Part shown: positions 21,648 to 34,227 of the stretch, piece by piece
How positions within the stretch are numbered: the stretch's first letter is position 1
Layout: each line of letters begins with the position of its first letter
Assembly (NCBI GenBank): GCA_021234155.1
Contig: JAJEKV010000003.1
Span: 30,861,166-30,925,165, forward strand
DNA: 64,000 bases
Reading direction: 5' to 3'
Source: Isoetes taiwanensis
Lineage: Eukaryota; Streptophyta; Lycopodiopsida; Isoetales; Isoetaceae
Made by a program: the position numbers and the translations under genes
Notes under the pieces: generated by a model
Database searches by the model: none
What the model saw: only the letters and a program-made list of their open reading frames with translations
What the model was told of the DNA's origin: nothing

Positions 21648-24219
21648 ATGGCACTAGTAAAGGCAGGGGCTCGAGCTTCTAGATCGCTAGCTCGTCTACA
21701 AGCAGGGTCGCTTGCATCTCTAAGATTATCCCTTGATTGGTATGCTTTGATTCAGGCTGCTCAAAACGATGGATCATCAACATTTTGCCGCTCCATGGCT
21801 ACCTTCAATCGCACGTAAGCATTTACCTAAATTTTAGTAATGCCTGTCTAATATAGCAATAGCGCGTTTATAACTTGTAACAAATGCATTTGCTATGTAC
21901 GGCTTCACCTGAGGGAATTAGGCTGCATCTTTGTTCTGTAAGTAGTTTTTAATAGGGCTCAGATCGATAGCTTTGTATTGCTGTATTTTTTTGTCACAGG
22001 AAACCTCACATGAACATTGGAACGATTGGGCATGTTGACCATGGGAAGACGACATTGACAGCTGCTATAACAAAGGTGACGATAGCCATAATGTCAGTCT
22101 ATATTATTACATTAATAGCTAACAGGAAGTATAGTCAATAGGCCCTTAGTCTTTATCATCAATTGCAAGATCAAATAAGAAGAAATATATGACAGATACA
22201 GCAGTTTATATTACATCTTTTTGTACTGCCACATGGTTTCATCCCATATGCATATGTCATAAAGCCACTGCTATCGGTTCTGATTAACAGTGTATAATTT
22301 TGGTTAGGTCCTGGCAGAAGAGGGCAAGGCTAAGGCTGTGGCATTTGATCAGATTGACAAAGCACCAGAGGAAAAGCAGCGTGGAATCACTATATCTACT
22401 GTAAATACAATTTCACTTTCCTCACATGTTATATTATAGAAATTTTTAAAGTTACTAATATATTGGCATTTTATTGCTCTCTTGATGATAATGAAGCATT
22501 TTTGTCGTGATAAAGCATAAGTTCTGCATGATAGCATCAACCTATAAATGGATAGTCCGCCTCCATCCTTACAAGATTCATGTATGCTGCATTTTTGGAT
22601 GTTGTAAATGATTGAAGGTGGTTCCTTCTTTGCTCAGGCACATGTGGAATATGAAACTGAGAAAAGACACTATGCACATGTTGACTGTCCAGGACATGCA
22701 GACTATGTGAAGGTACACTGGTCTTTCAGTCTTTCTGTGTTTGCCAACATGCTGTGCCGACAAATACTCTTTTTATTATGTGCAGAATATGATCACTGGC
22801 GCTGCTCAGATGGATGGAGGAATCTTGGTTGTTTCTGCTCCGGATGGGCCAATGCCACAGACAAAAGAGCATATTCTTCTTGCTCGTCAGGTGAGGGCAC
22901 GCTATAATTATATTAGAAACAACTGTTTATGGTTTTTAAATCTTTTGAATGGATCAGGTAGGCGTGCCATCGCTGGTTTGTTTTCTTAACAAGGTCGATG
23001 CTGTTGACGATGAAGAGTTATTGGAGCTGGTTGAAATGGAGTTGAGAGGTTCTTCTTGTTTACCTTTCTCCTCTAGATCTGAGCAGCTGGAAAAGTTGGT
23101 TGAGCTATGTTTATTTTTGAACTACAGAACTGCTCAGCTTCTATAAATTTCCTGGTGATGAAATCCCAATCATTAGGGGTTCAGCATTGTCAGCATTGAA
23201 TGGCACAAATGAAGAAATTGGAAAAAAGGCAATATTGAATTTGATGAAGGCCATCGATGATTATATTCCCGAGCCAAAGCGTACCCTTGACAAACCTTTC
23301 CTTTTACCTGTAGAAGATGTCTTTTCTATACAGGTAGCTCTTGTTCTTTACCTTCAGTTGTGGCCAATTATTACTTTATGATGACATGTCTGAGTGCAGG
23401 GTCGTGGAACAGTTGCTACTGGGAGGGTGGAGCAGGGTTATGTGAAGGTTGGTGATGAGGTTGAAGTGGTTGGCCTGTCTAAGGTGAGGTAGTTCATTGG
23501 GTTTTTCACATAGATATCCAGTGACTGCATCTGAGCACCTATGCTTTGCATCTGTAGGATGTTTTAAAGACTACTGTTACTGGTGTTGAGATGTTTAAGA
23601 AGAGTCTAGATCAAGGACAGGTAATGTTTTTTTTTTTGTATAATATCAGGAGCATTGAATGAATTGCAGTTTACAATACATTACATCCCATGTCCTTTTA
23701 CAGGCAGGTGATAACGTAGGGCTTCTGCTTCGTGGTTTGAAGCGTGAACAGATTTGGAGAGGCCAGGTATGTTGTCATGTGTGCAACGTTAATGGAGCAA
23801 TGGCACCATTGTAATGTTTCACAAAAGTATAACAGGTTCTTTGCAAGCCTGGGACTGTGAAGACTTCAAAGAAATTTGAGGCAGAAATATACGTTCTTAC
23901 TAAAGAAGAAGGAGGGCGTCATACTGCATTCCTTTCTAACTATCAGCCTCAGTTTTTCTTGAGGACTGCAGATGTGACTGGAAAAGTTGAGTTACCAGAG
24001 AACATAAAGATGGTTATGCCAGGTGATAATGTGACAGCCACTTTTGAGCTTTTTGTGCCAGTTGCAGTTGAAGCCGGTATTGCCTCTTCACCAATTTCTA
24101 CCGCTGAAGTTTTTCTATTACATACTTTTTTAATCTGTTATGCTGCAGGGCAAAGATTTGCACTAAGGGAAGGTGGACGTACAGTAGGAGCTGGTGTAAT
24201 ATCAAAAATTCTTGGCTGA
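21648..24219 (+). CDS. TUFM: Mitochondrial elongation factor Tu, 12 exons, 444 aa
   Basis: EF-Tu is the GTPase that delivers aminoacyl-tRNA to the ribosome, here of mitochondria. Exons: 21648-21814, 22000-22075, 22308-22400, 22638-22712, 22786-22890, 22958-23048, 23128-23333, 23400-23483, 23558-23620, 23704-23766, 23836-24076, 24149-24219. All introns are GT-AG and the joined frame stays open. The first about 56 residues are rich in Arg, Ser and Ala with no acid before Asp30, as in a mitochondrial presequence. The P-loop GHVDHGKT is at 66-73; GITIST (switch I), DCPGHADY (G3) and NKVD (G4) follow, then domains 2 and 3 to the end ISKILG. Signature [18 protein letters not shown] is of the plant mitochondrial, not plastid, type. 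Length fits the family. AATAAA at 24245 is a possible polyadenylation signal. No defect seen. Confidence 0.95.
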
Positions 24220-25182
24220 AGATTTTCTGGTCTACTTTGCTGGAAATAAATGAGAATGAGGATCTCTTCTAATTCTCAAGGTGCCGTACTAATACTTCAG
24301 CTGATGTACAAAAACGTTTGAGATCATTTTTGCAAAAATCAAATTCTTTATTTCTCGCGGAAATCTGATCCATTTACATACACATTATGAAAGTTAGTCT
24401 AACATGTTTTTTCTCATGTTGGCATTAGTTTGGCATGCCTTGACATCAGGTTGTAAAGAATCTTAAGCCTTTAGAAAGTGGTATTGAAGGCTTTTTGGCC
24501 GTGGCATTATCATCAGTTTATGCTGACAATCCGATTACAAGTGATTAGAAACAGGAGAACAGAAAGTGTCCAATTAGCCAAGGCATTTTTAAGATTTGTG
24601 AATGAAAGTTTAGGTTCATTGGATCACTATGATTAGTCGTCGTTTAAACTCAGCAAAAACATAATTGGTTTGTGCAATCTCCTTGCTGAGGCAGATACTT
24701 CATCAAGAATGAAATCCTTGCCATTTAAGATCGTCACATAATTTTTGTCATTGCAATGGGTGTTTCGTATAATCTTTGACTCATAATAGCTGCCTGTCAT
24801 AATATGAATGTAATGCAAACGAAGAGCATTTTCACGATCCTGTTCCCATCATGTGGTAAATTTATTTTGAAAGAAAGATATCGCATCATAAGGAGCTTGA
24901 GTTCCATATCAAACACCAATATGAACACTTTTGTGGTGGTGGTGATGTTCCATCAATGGCCTTAACTAGAAAGCTGGGAGGTAGTTGTTTCTCATGGGGA
25001 AAAGGCATATAAAACACAAGATATCCATGAAGTTAAGAAAGAATGTATCCAGAACAAGCTTTGCATCTCATCATTAAGAAAAGCAATCTGTCTTGTCCAT
25101 GCTGATTATAAACCTCTTTTGAGCAATCTTTCCACTATGGGCAAATCACGAGTAACAAGAATGAGTAGTAGAGATGTCACAC
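24220..25182. other. EF-Tu 3' flank, no further gene seen
   Basis: AT-rich sequence without a convincing frame. It begins with the EF-Tu 3' UTR. No repeat or element recognised. Confidence 0.5.
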
Positions 25183-25480
25183 GGAATAGCAAAGATGATC
25201 CTGAATTTTAATGCTTGTCAACAAGATACCAAAAATATGCTAATATAATTTGGAAAGGTGGAATAGCAAAGGTGATCCTAAATTTTAATGCTTGTCAACA
25301 AGATACCAAAAATATGTTAATATAATTTGGAAAGGTTAGAATCAGATAGCAAAGTTGGAATTGAAATGCTAAAGATGTGCTAATATAACGTGGAAAAGTT
25401 GGAATCCAAATAGCACAGATATGCTAATATAGTGTGAAAAAGTTGAAGTCAACAAAGATATGCTAATATAACATGAAAGT
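25183..25480. repeat. 77-bp tandem duplication and decaying copies
   Basis: Two nearly identical 77-bp units start GGAATAGCAAAG at 25183 and 25260 and share TTAATGCTTGTCAACAAGAT. They are followed by degenerate pieces built on GATATGCTAATATAA...GGAAAAGTTGGAAT up to about 25480. Confidence 0.8.
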
Positions 25481-28400
25481 TCGAGCAAGGATAAGGCTAT
25501 TATGTTCCCAAAATGTTGCAAGGGTAGCTTATTACATAAAATTTAGTAAGGTTAGAGGGCGTATTGGTATGTGAAATCCGTAGAATGCTGATGTCAGCAC
25601 ATGGGGTTTGGGAATTCCATGGTCTTGTTTTTTTTGTTGGCAGGGTTTATACTTCCTTCCTTCCTTCCTTATTCTGGGTTTCTTTATTCCGGGTTTCTTT
25701 GTTTAGAAGGTAGGGTTCGTGGCAAATTTGTGCGGTAGAACAGGGCGGCAAGGCCATGGCGGCGTAGGAAGCTAGAGAGCGAAGTGAGGAGCCGGTTGTT
25801 GTGAGGAGAAAGTTGTTGCAGGGGCCTTTTCCTACATTGGCATTCACTCTTTTTTCCTCTTGCATGGTTTGTGTGCAGAGATTTAGAGCAAAGTTGGAGA
25901 GAAGGAGGCCTTCGCAGCAATCCAACATAACCTATCAAAGAATAGCTATGGCTACTTCGGATTTTCTTGTGAGCGAATAACAGTTTGAAGTTTTAAGATG
26001 GAGTCTGTTGGATTGAAGGTATCTGAAGAAGGATTTCCGGAGGCTTTTCTGTATCCGTTTGTTATTTTAAGAGGTTGTTTTTCGTGGATTCTAATCTTCG
26101 TGTCCTTAAGCAGGGACGGATTCAGCTGCTGTTGTTCATATATGGCATTATGGTACCGATTCTTTTCGGTGGGGTTCAAATCCCCATTTTTACATGTGAA
26201 TATGTATAGCAGTTTGGATTTGTATTACTTTCCACTGCTGTCTGCACGAGCATGTGCTTCTCGCTTGAACTATAGAGCAAAGCAAGCAAGCACGAGTGTA
26301 TGCTTCTCAGATTTGGCAGGGGTTTAGAGTTTATGCATGCAAATCCTGTTTATGTTTGTCGTGGTAGATCCGTGTACTTCTCAGCTAGTATTATTCATGT
26401 TTTCATTCTCATGTGTATTGTATAGTGTATATTGACTTGTAATATGGTTTTGACAAGCATAAGGTTTGCTAGTTCATGAAACCGTATGTTTATAACATAT
26501 AGTTTCAATGGTTTATGGGGTGTATTGTAGAAAAATGCGTATACAAATAGGGCCTAAAGGAATCTTTAGGATTTCCCGTTTTTCTCATTGGGTTAGATTT
26601 AGTAGTCTTAGTTTAGATTTAGTAAGTTAGGTTTAGCAGGAGCAGATGAATTGGGAAGAAAAGGGCAGGCATGCACACGCGGCTCCGGCTGAATCGGAAA
26701 TAGAAAGGGAAGATCCTGAAGCAGATGCAGACCGATTTGTTGGGTTAACTGCTATTCTTATTTCATCTCATGGTCATGCTAGAGCAGACACCGAATCCAG
26801 GGGCGGCCGAGATGTGGATAAGGTAGGGCGATGGCATGAAGATGGAGTTCAGTTAGGGGAAGTAAAGAAAGCAGGTTTCTTGTCTTATTTCCCTGTGTAT
26901 TTGTAACAGTGCCGGGCCCAAGGCCTAGGTGCATGTCAAATTCTTGGATTAGCATATTATTGATGTTTCCCTTAAGCCCTATGCTATACAATACCGAGGG
27001 AATGTGTTCAGCAAAGGATATTGTATGATTCAGTTTTCATTGCATTGACTTCATATCAAATATTTTAGGAGTGAAAACGCTGCACCTCATTGTGTATTTG
27101 GAAAGCCTGATTAATTTCTGGAAAGTAGACTCTGTGGCAATGGACTGTTTGTGAGGGAAACCATTGATAGGTGGTGTGCATCAGGAAAAGCCATAAAAAT
27201 TATAAAGAGGGATGTGGAAACTGTATATGGATTGCAGGTAAAAGTGCTTCTCATTGTTGAAAACCAGATTTGTGTGTCATATGCATGCTTGTGGAAGAAA
27301 GAACTGTAAAACTTTTGGGACAAAGAATGTGTGATTGCATGCGCATGGGAATAGCCCCGCCCTTTAAGGGCGGGCAGAGCTGCGCATTGCGCAGGGGGTT
27401 CGAATCCCCCAGGTTGTTGTTCGTTGCTTCATTTTGCTTGCAGGTGCAGCCATGTTTCTAAGGAAGGCACTGTCAAACAACTGGGTGGGCGCAGCTTCTT
27501 GTGGGGCGGATTGGGGGCCGCAAGCTTCTTTGTGGAGATCATTTTGTAGCGTCTGCCACAAGTTTGAGCACGCCAAGATAGAATCCTTATCTTTATGCTT
27601 CCATCTATTACGAGGTTACAATCTATTTTAGGCTTGTTTCTATTATGGGGTTAATGTCATATTGGAATGTTTATCAATGGTTGTCAATCGCCCTTAAGAA
27701 TAGGGCCACATAAGCGTTTGACCCCAACCCTTGCTGAAGTGTACGCATGGGATGTTCCTAGAGAGAATATCCCAGAGAATATTCCCCCATCCAACGTTGA
27801 GGGAATGACTAGAGACTCCATCAACGATATACTACATGTATATGCTGAGGTGGAAAATGGGATTTGACCCCATCTTGATTTCCATTGAACGGATGTGGTT
27901 GTTGGAGAGGGAATATGACATGGCATATTCCCCTCATCAATGGACGAGGATTAGCGATTATAGAGGATTAGCGATTATAGAGGATCAATAAATTGGCAGC
28001 ATAGATTTTTAGGGATGCTATTTATGGTTTTTTGTTTCTTTTTTGGCACTTGAGTTCTTGTGGTTAGGGTTTTGGCCATTTATACTACTTTATATTTTGA
28101 AAATAGGGTTCCTATGGAGTTCAATTTTGTTTTTCTTTTTTCCACGTATGTTGTGGGCAAGCATCCTTTAACTTGCTATGGCCAAAAAATTCTCATTCTA
28201 CTAGTTAAACCTAGCACAAGTCAATTCCTTTGCTGTCTTGTCTGGTCGTATGAGAACATAAAGTCCAGGATGGTACCATTCCTTCCTAATATACAGTTTC
28301 AAAGATCTTACTACTATATATCACCCAAAACTTTAATCCAAAGCATGATTATTAAATCAACCATTTAGCATATGGTCCGTGCTACTTATGTCCAATATGA

Positions 28401-28570
28401 CCATGTCCATCATCTACATACAATGGTCTAAATTTCTAATTTCATCACTAAAATAACTGCATGTATGAAACAAGCCCAAATGACATCTTTACCTTGAAAT
28501 CAAATAAAACCCCCGTTTTATATACTACATAAATCAATAGTAATAGCTTAACAATAAGAACATTAGTTTA
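25481..28570. other. Intergenic region, no gene supported
   Basis: Several short frames exist (for example 25998-26327 and 26646-26906), but none has a known domain, consistent start context or splice logic. Small items: a (CCTT)n run near 25650, a tRNA-like box A/box B pair near 26143-26183, a 17-bp tandem pair (AGGATTAGCGATTATAG) near 27949-27982, and a short palindrome GAGGGAATATG...CATATTCCCCTC near 27907-27939. GC-richer patches at 25730-25800 and 27440-27560 could be transcribed, but I cannot support a gene. Confidence 0.5.
26136..26190 (+). repeat. tRNA-like polymerase III boxes, possible SINE head
   Basis: TGGCATTATGG (box A-like) and GGTTCAAATCC (box B) are about 30 bp apart, and the second is within a perfect T-arm (TGGGG-TTCAAAT-CCCCA). 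The flanking sevens do not pair as an acceptor stem, so it is not a functional tRNA gene. Confidence 0.35.
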
Positions 28571-28672
28571 AACTAGGAACAGTGCCCAGCGTTGCTGGGC
28601 GTAAGCTGAGAATCTATAAATGATATACTATAGCAATGAGAGAATAACATGGACCTTGAACTCGAGACCCGA

Positions 28673-29420
28673 CTCTGATACCATTTGATACGACACCTTA
28701 ACTATCGTGCCCGAACTAACTAGGCAAAAGCATCTAGATTTTGAGGTTCATGAAATAAATTATTAATCACATATTCCTTATTAGCCATAATGACAAGCTA
28801 AACTTGCCTAAAACTAATCTCAAAACCTTTTATAATTTAGCTAAACTCTACAAATTTTTCCCTCATAATTTCTAGCATTTAGCTAAAGTAACAAAAAGTG
28901 TGAAGCTAAGATTATTATATTTTTTCCCAATTGGTTCCATTTACTTTAGTCATTTTCTTTATGTAAACATCCCAAATTAATGCAGCTAGCTAAGTCTAGG
29001 CCTTATTTTATTCCATGCTAGAAAATAAATTACTAGTCATGATTTTTTATTACCTACAATTACTTTCGCTAAACTAGCCCGAAACTCATTCCAAAGTTTT
29101 TAAAGGTTTAGCTAAACTTTACGAATTTTACATTACCATTCTTTTAATATATTGATGACACAGTTCTTCAAAAAAAAAAAAAAAACTTTACGAATTTTCA
29201 CACTCTTACTTTCTAGTGTTTGGCTAAAGAGCCCGACGGTTGGTGCGGGCACGAAAAACGTTAAGCTAAAATTATTATTTCTTCTCCAAATTTTCCCATT
29301 TAATTTAGCCAACTTTTTTCAAAATGTGCTAAAAAAACGTCAAATAGCTAAGTTTAAGCCCTTAAATTATTCCATGTTGAGGTTTGATCCTCTATATGTG
29401 TAACTAGGTGTTGCGTCCCA
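28673..29420 (-). repeat. LTR remnant with adjacent PBS (unrelated LTR family)
   Basis: On the - strand, TGGTATCAGAG (28673-28683) is a tRNA-Met PBS. Two bases away an LTR would end GGTGTCGTATCA (28686) and begin TGGGACGCAACACC (29420). Inside are two diverged approximately 310-bp repeats (about 28735-29030 and 29030-29380) sharing AATAAATTA, GCTAAACT and AAGTTTAAGCC-like words. No internal coding region follows, so the element is truncated. The boundary near 29420 is my estimate from the short terminal inverted repeat. Confidence 0.45.
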
Positions 29421-30539
29421 AGATTTATCGAGTGGTCCCTATAGCCCAACCTAAGTTAGTTGGTCATGTGAGCCACGCAACAAAATAACTTCATGAAAAT
29501 AGAGAGGCTGGTCACATGAGCCACGCGACAAAATATCACATAAATTGTAGGACCATAATAAAAATGAGCAAAACAAAAAGGGCATAACTGGAACAAGGGA
29601 AACTAATTCAAAAATGCATGCTGTTGTGAGAAGACATCTATAAGGCTTGGAATGAAAACCCATGAGCTAAACCGATGACATAGCTGTGGATAACCTTCAA
29701 TAATGCTCCATGGAAAGCTAGTCGATACTAAGAAGAAAAAGTCTAAGCTAAGGCTTTAGATTTGACTGAAGGTGGAAAAAAGAAACAAATTGAAGCAAAG
29801 TAATATAGTTTATCTTTCAACTTCAGATACAATATGATCCAGATGCTCAACCTCCTCGTAGCAAATTTGCACTTTGAGAACTTGGCAAAAAGCCTATGCA
29901 ATCACAGTTTTTTTGCAGGGCCATATGGATATGGCGTTGATTTTCCTCAAGAGTTTTACTGTAATAAGGATGCCATCAAACAAGATAATGACAAATTCAT
30001 CAAAACACTCTCATAACACATCATTCATTAATTTCACAAAGGTTATGGGGGGCATTTGTTAATCCAAATGGCATTATAATAAACTCATAGTATATGTGGT
30101 TTTGAATGCTGATTTATGGATGTCTTCTTCTTAAATTTGTATTTCATGGTACACCGAGCATTTTAATTTGAATCTTCGAAAAGTATTTAGCTCGTTGCAA
30201 TTGATCCATATGATGGCTCTAGGTAGTGCATATCTATTGTTGATAGTGTGCTTGTTTGATTGATCTTTCTTTTTAGCAAACAAGATCAAGCGGTCCAAAA
30301 GGTGAGACGCTAGGTTTGATGAATCCCAATTGGTTCTTGAGTTCTGCCAACTCAGATATGCTCATCGTATAAGGAGCTTTGCTGGTAGGCTTAGTTTTAG
30401 GTGCAAGGCTGATTTTGTATTCTACACCTATTAACAACTGGGATACTATTGTTGGGGGCTATCTATAGTTTCAGTTACTATAGCAACAAAAATACGAGAC
30501 TCGCCTTTGATATAGTCCTTTGGTTCATCATCGGCCGAA

Positions 30540-30640
30540 GTCCTTAGGCATAATGTGACTCTTTTGGCATGGATGACACAAAAGTTAGTGTCATGAAACA
30601 ATGCCACTAAGTAATCCTTAGGGCCTACTGTATAAACTGT
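30540..30640 (-). pseudogene. H3 C-terminal relic inside gypsy fragment A
   Basis: The frame 30446-30655 reads YLVALFHDTNFCVIHAKRVT, matching the H3 alpha2-loop2-alpha3 region (YLVGLF-DTN-C-IHAKRVT). One base later in another frame ATGCCTAAGGAC gives the H3 MPKD. After that the open frame continues as ADDEPKDYIKGESRI, which matches [15 protein letters not shown] of the intact gag-pol linker. Compared with fragment B, the preceding alpha1-loop1 codons are deleted. Confidence 0.75.
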
Positions 30641-31017
30641 AGTTTTTTTATCCAATTAGAACCTAAGGCACATACTTGCAGATGGTTTGGGTATCATCTT
30701 CCATGTCTGCCAAGGTGTAACTTGCCCTCTTATCATTTAGCTTGGGGGCATTGAGATGGAACAATGGTATGGCAACTAGACATTCCTGCCATAAATCTCT
30801 CTACCAATTCATCTAGGTATAGTTTTATTTCTTTAGGGGGTCCATTCAAGGACATCCCTATAAGAGCAAACAGTTGTTGAATGCTACAGGTGGAAATGCT
30901 CTTAGTCTGTTTATTACAGGCTATGGTAGTGAAGAAAGATATATTTAGGGTTCTTGAAGGTCAGCTATGGCGAAAGCCGATGCTACGTAGGTTATGGCGA
31001 AGCTCAAAGATAAACGG

Positions 31018-31096
31018 GCAAGTAAAGAAAAGAAAAGAAAAGAAAAGAAAAGAAAAGAAAAGAAAAGAAAAGAAAAGAAAAGAAAAGAAAAGAAAA
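31018..31096. repeat. (AAAAG)n microsatellite
   Basis: About 15 uninterrupted AAAAG units. Its Lys-rich translation is meaningless. In fragment B the same place holds only a short AAAGAAAAGAAATAAAAAG. Confidence 0.9.
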
Positions 31097-31189
31097 CCTA
31101 GAATATGCCAGGTTTGCAAGTTAAACTAAATTTTTTTAGTCCTATACATATAAAAACAAAGATATGTAAATAAAATTCGAGCACCGTAT

Positions 31190-33600
31190 CTTTTAAAGGT
31201 GGTGTCTTTTTTGGGAGGAAGACAAGCTTTTTTTACCAATCAAAATTATAATATTATAAAATGCAAAGATAGGATTAAAGCCCAACAGACAAACTGATCC
31301 AACTAAGCACAACCACCTGTCTATGCATAAGAATGAATTTGAAGGTAAGTATGCCAAATCAATACTTTCTTCTCTTGATAAAGATAAGAACAATTATAAG
31401 CCATAACAATTTTATTCTGTGCCCATTGAAGAAGAATATTATCTGCAATATCCATGCCCTTAAAGATAAATAGTCTTCTTCTCTTCCAAATCGACCATAA
31501 AAGTCAGCCGCACGCAAGATGAAAAGCTTGTTTCTGCCATTTGTGCCATGCATCGGGATAGATGGCGAGCAGAACTTGCTGGCTAGATTGAGACATGCCA
31601 AATAGGGTTAACAACCAAGGCCATGCCTACTGAAGCCGCTCACAGAAGAAAAAACAATGCTCAATACTCTCGATCCTATAAAGGACAGAGCTCTGAAATT
31701 CGATTATCAATTTTTATGGACCAGCCTGTTGACTTTGAGACATCTATAGATCACTTGCCACCACAAAACTGCCGCTTTGGAATAAAGCAACTTATCCCAT
31801 ACCATGTCCAAACACTTTTTCATTGTGAATGGGATCTGAAGATGCCATCTATTAGACGAAGACAAGATTTCAAAATGCAAAAGCAATTTATACACAAGCG
31901 CCCTAGCTTGATACCCTAATGGCAATCCCATACAGTTAGCCACAAAGAAAAGCTGGGATAATACTTCTACCACAATTGTGAAGGGCAAGGATGCTAAGGA
32001 GCAACCTTGCCAAATTCCTCTACCCACTACAAAAATATCCGATGGCTCGCCCTGAAAAAGTACAATAGACCTTGCTGACATATGAAGCTTCATAACATTT
32101 CTTTGTAAATGACTCATCGAAAATCCAATCAACTCTATTGTAAGCTTTAGCAAAATCAAGCTTAAGATGTACCACTCTATGACCCTGTAACCGAGCCCAA
32201 TATATTCCCCCGTATGCAACAGCCACGTTATTGAGAATACAACAGGGATGGAGAAAGCCAGATTGTGTTGACGAGATAGACTCAGCCAAAATGTCTTGAA
32301 CTTTCTCTGCTAGTGTCTTAGCAAAGATCTTGTTCACAAAAAAAAAAAGCAATGCAATAGGTCATCAGTCAGAAATAATCTTGGGTTCCTTGCTCTTTAG
32401 AATCGTTCAGAATCTTATTAAGGCACCTAAATCTCTAAAACTCATAGAAGGCATCATATACATCATCCTCCAACTAGTCCCAGCACTTTTGAAAGAATTC
32501 AATAGGGAAGACATCTAGACCACGTCATTTATCCTTTTCTAAGAGAGCCACGTCTCCTTTTAAATCCTCCTTCATGATATTGGACTCAAGAAGCAACATC
32601 TGCTCTTTAGAAATAATGTGATGCACCTTAGTCGATACAGCCGATTGCATGTCCTCTTGAAGGGGCAATGGGCGTCGCACAAAGAACGAAGAGTGTGATG
32701 AAGATACCGCTTAAGATGAATAGGATTAGAGATAAGAGAGCCATCTGGCAACACCAAAGAATGTATAGAAGTGGCAAGTTTCCTTCTTCTTGCAGTGGCA
32801 AAAATGAATCGGGTACATCTATCTCCATCCTTGAACCATTGCAATCCTGCCTTCACCTTGGCTTCAGTAGCTTTTATAGTCTCTATAGCCTTGATCTAAG
32901 ATAATAACTCTGTTTCTCTAACTCCACTAGTAGGATCACCGCACAGAGTTGTTCTAATTCCTGGTACAATGCAGTCAAGAGTCCTCTAACTTCAGCAGCT
33001 CTGACTCTCCCCCATTCATTTGCAAATGACTTCACTGCCGACAATGCTGCAACAATCCTAGACATGCCCCTGCGAGATGAGAAGGCACGAGACCAAACTC
33101 GATTACAGACAACTTTGAACTCATCATCCTTCAAGTACTTGCAATTAAGCTTAAAGTAAATTCTAGTAGGTTTATGACAATTAGCCACATCATTGGATGG
33201 GAGTTGTGGATTATGATCAGCATAGAGCTATCCAAAAGATTCAAGCGACGAAAATCTACTAGCAAAGCAGCTGCACAAGTACTAAAGTATCCTCTATCGT
33301 GTCTTGCATAAGCTCTGCCAACTCTTGTCCAACTATTATACCACGTGAAGGACTGATCACCATCAATCTCTATAAGTTGGCAATCATGTAAATGGCATGA
33401 CCATTTGTTCCCACTCGAACACTTGCACCACTTCAGAACCTCGCCGCTTCTACCTCTTTCCAACTCGACCATGTTAAAGTCTCCAACCACCAACAATGCA
33501 ACATTCTGCCCAAGATGAAGAATTTTACTCCTCACAATTGCATGCAAAGCACCACGCTGGTGAGGTCTATTATGAGCATAGACATTTATCAAACCTGATT
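31190..33600 (-). mobile_element. LINE retrotransposon remnant (endonuclease, RT, zinc-finger end)
   Basis: On the - strand: an endonuclease-like part (33592-33131; INVYAHN, VALLVVGDFNMVE, FTWYN), a linker with WFKDGDRCTRFIF (32572-32856), reverse-transcriptase start NKIFAKTLAEKVQDILAE, QSGFLH and LKLDFAKAYNRVDW (32352-32020). Then GIWQGCSLASLPF in another frame and, soon after, WDKLLYSKAAVLWWQVIYR, the start of the zinc-binding C-terminal region. The RT box that should contain F/Y-x-D-D is missing between these two, so an internal deletion removed it. Frames are broken at several points. The 3' end is near 31190. Non-functional. Confidence 0.8.
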
Positions 33601-33919
33601 CTTGGCCCTTATTTTTCCATTCGTACCTATATCAAAGTAACATCCAGAGATGACTTCCAAACAGTAAGCACACCAGCCTTAGATGCATCAGCAGCAAACA
33701 CAAGACATTATAGTCATATCGGAACAGATTAGCTAAATTATGTACATTACCTCGGCAGCATTTATGCTCTTGAAGGCAGCAAAAAGTAGTAGAAAACTTA
33801 GACAGGTAAAGAGATAATCTGCTCCTTTTACTTGGGAGAAGAAAACATTCCCAAAAGAAAATGTGCCCTAACTATTATATTCCACCTCCATACCAATAGA
33901 GCCAGTATCAACCATATCC

Positions 33920-34100
33920 ATCTTGCATGATTATGAAGGAAGGAAGGAAGGAAGGAAGGAAGGTATTTTTATCGTCCACGGAGACCAATCGGTCTATGGA
34001 ACCCAATACAAAAGCGCAACAAGCGGATTACTACCCGGATTAAAAAACCCCCGCCTCGAAGGGTTTTCGAGGGAAAAACCGTAGCAGCAATCAGCCTGCT
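33920..34100 (-). mobile_element. LINE 3' end with (CCTT)n tail
   Basis: Reverse complement reads GGTTTTTCCCTCGAAAACCC, TTCGAGGCGGGGGTTTTTTA, GTGGACGATAAAAA and then (CCTT)n (plus strand GGAAGG repeats, 33936-33961). It matches the 3' UTR of the LINE at 19790-19965. Sequence to its right (34.2-35 kb) may be the body of this element. Confidence 0.65.
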
Positions 34101-34227
34101 GACAAACTGTTCCAATATATAGAATGCAAAAACACACAAATATATACACTCATGCACCGCACCCGTAGTGCCTGATCAGCGGGTAGCCAGGCAGGGGCAA
34201 AGGTCAGTCCATCTCATCCTGGAAATT

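Larger units (their letters stand above)
29674..31100 (-). mobile_element. Decayed Ty3/gypsy fragment A
   Basis: Read on the - strand from right to left: a segment with H3 C-terminal codons (about 30618-30540), a linker matching the pre-protease part of the intact pol (DYIKGESRIFVAIVTE), then, without protease, the reverse-transcriptase approach ([20 protein letters not shown]) and RT motifs down to 29830 ([17 protein letters not shown]-like, FDDILIYS region decayed). Many stops and indels. The same arrangement, better kept, is in fragment B (45081-45532 plus 58659-59640). An (AAAAG)n tract ends it at 31018-31096. Confidence 0.75.

Noticed and set aside
21648-24219. Plastid EF-Tu
   Set aside because: The [20 protein letters not shown] type of switch region and the Arg/Ser-rich presequence are those of plant mitochondrial EF-Tu.
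27360-27410. tRNA gene at GGGGGTTCGAATCCCCC
   Set aside because: Perfect T-arm, but box A is only about 15 bp away and the anticodon and acceptor stems cannot form.
25640-27650. A host gene in the GC-richer patches
   Set aside because: Frames are short, no known motif and no consistent splice pattern; not supportable from sequence alone.
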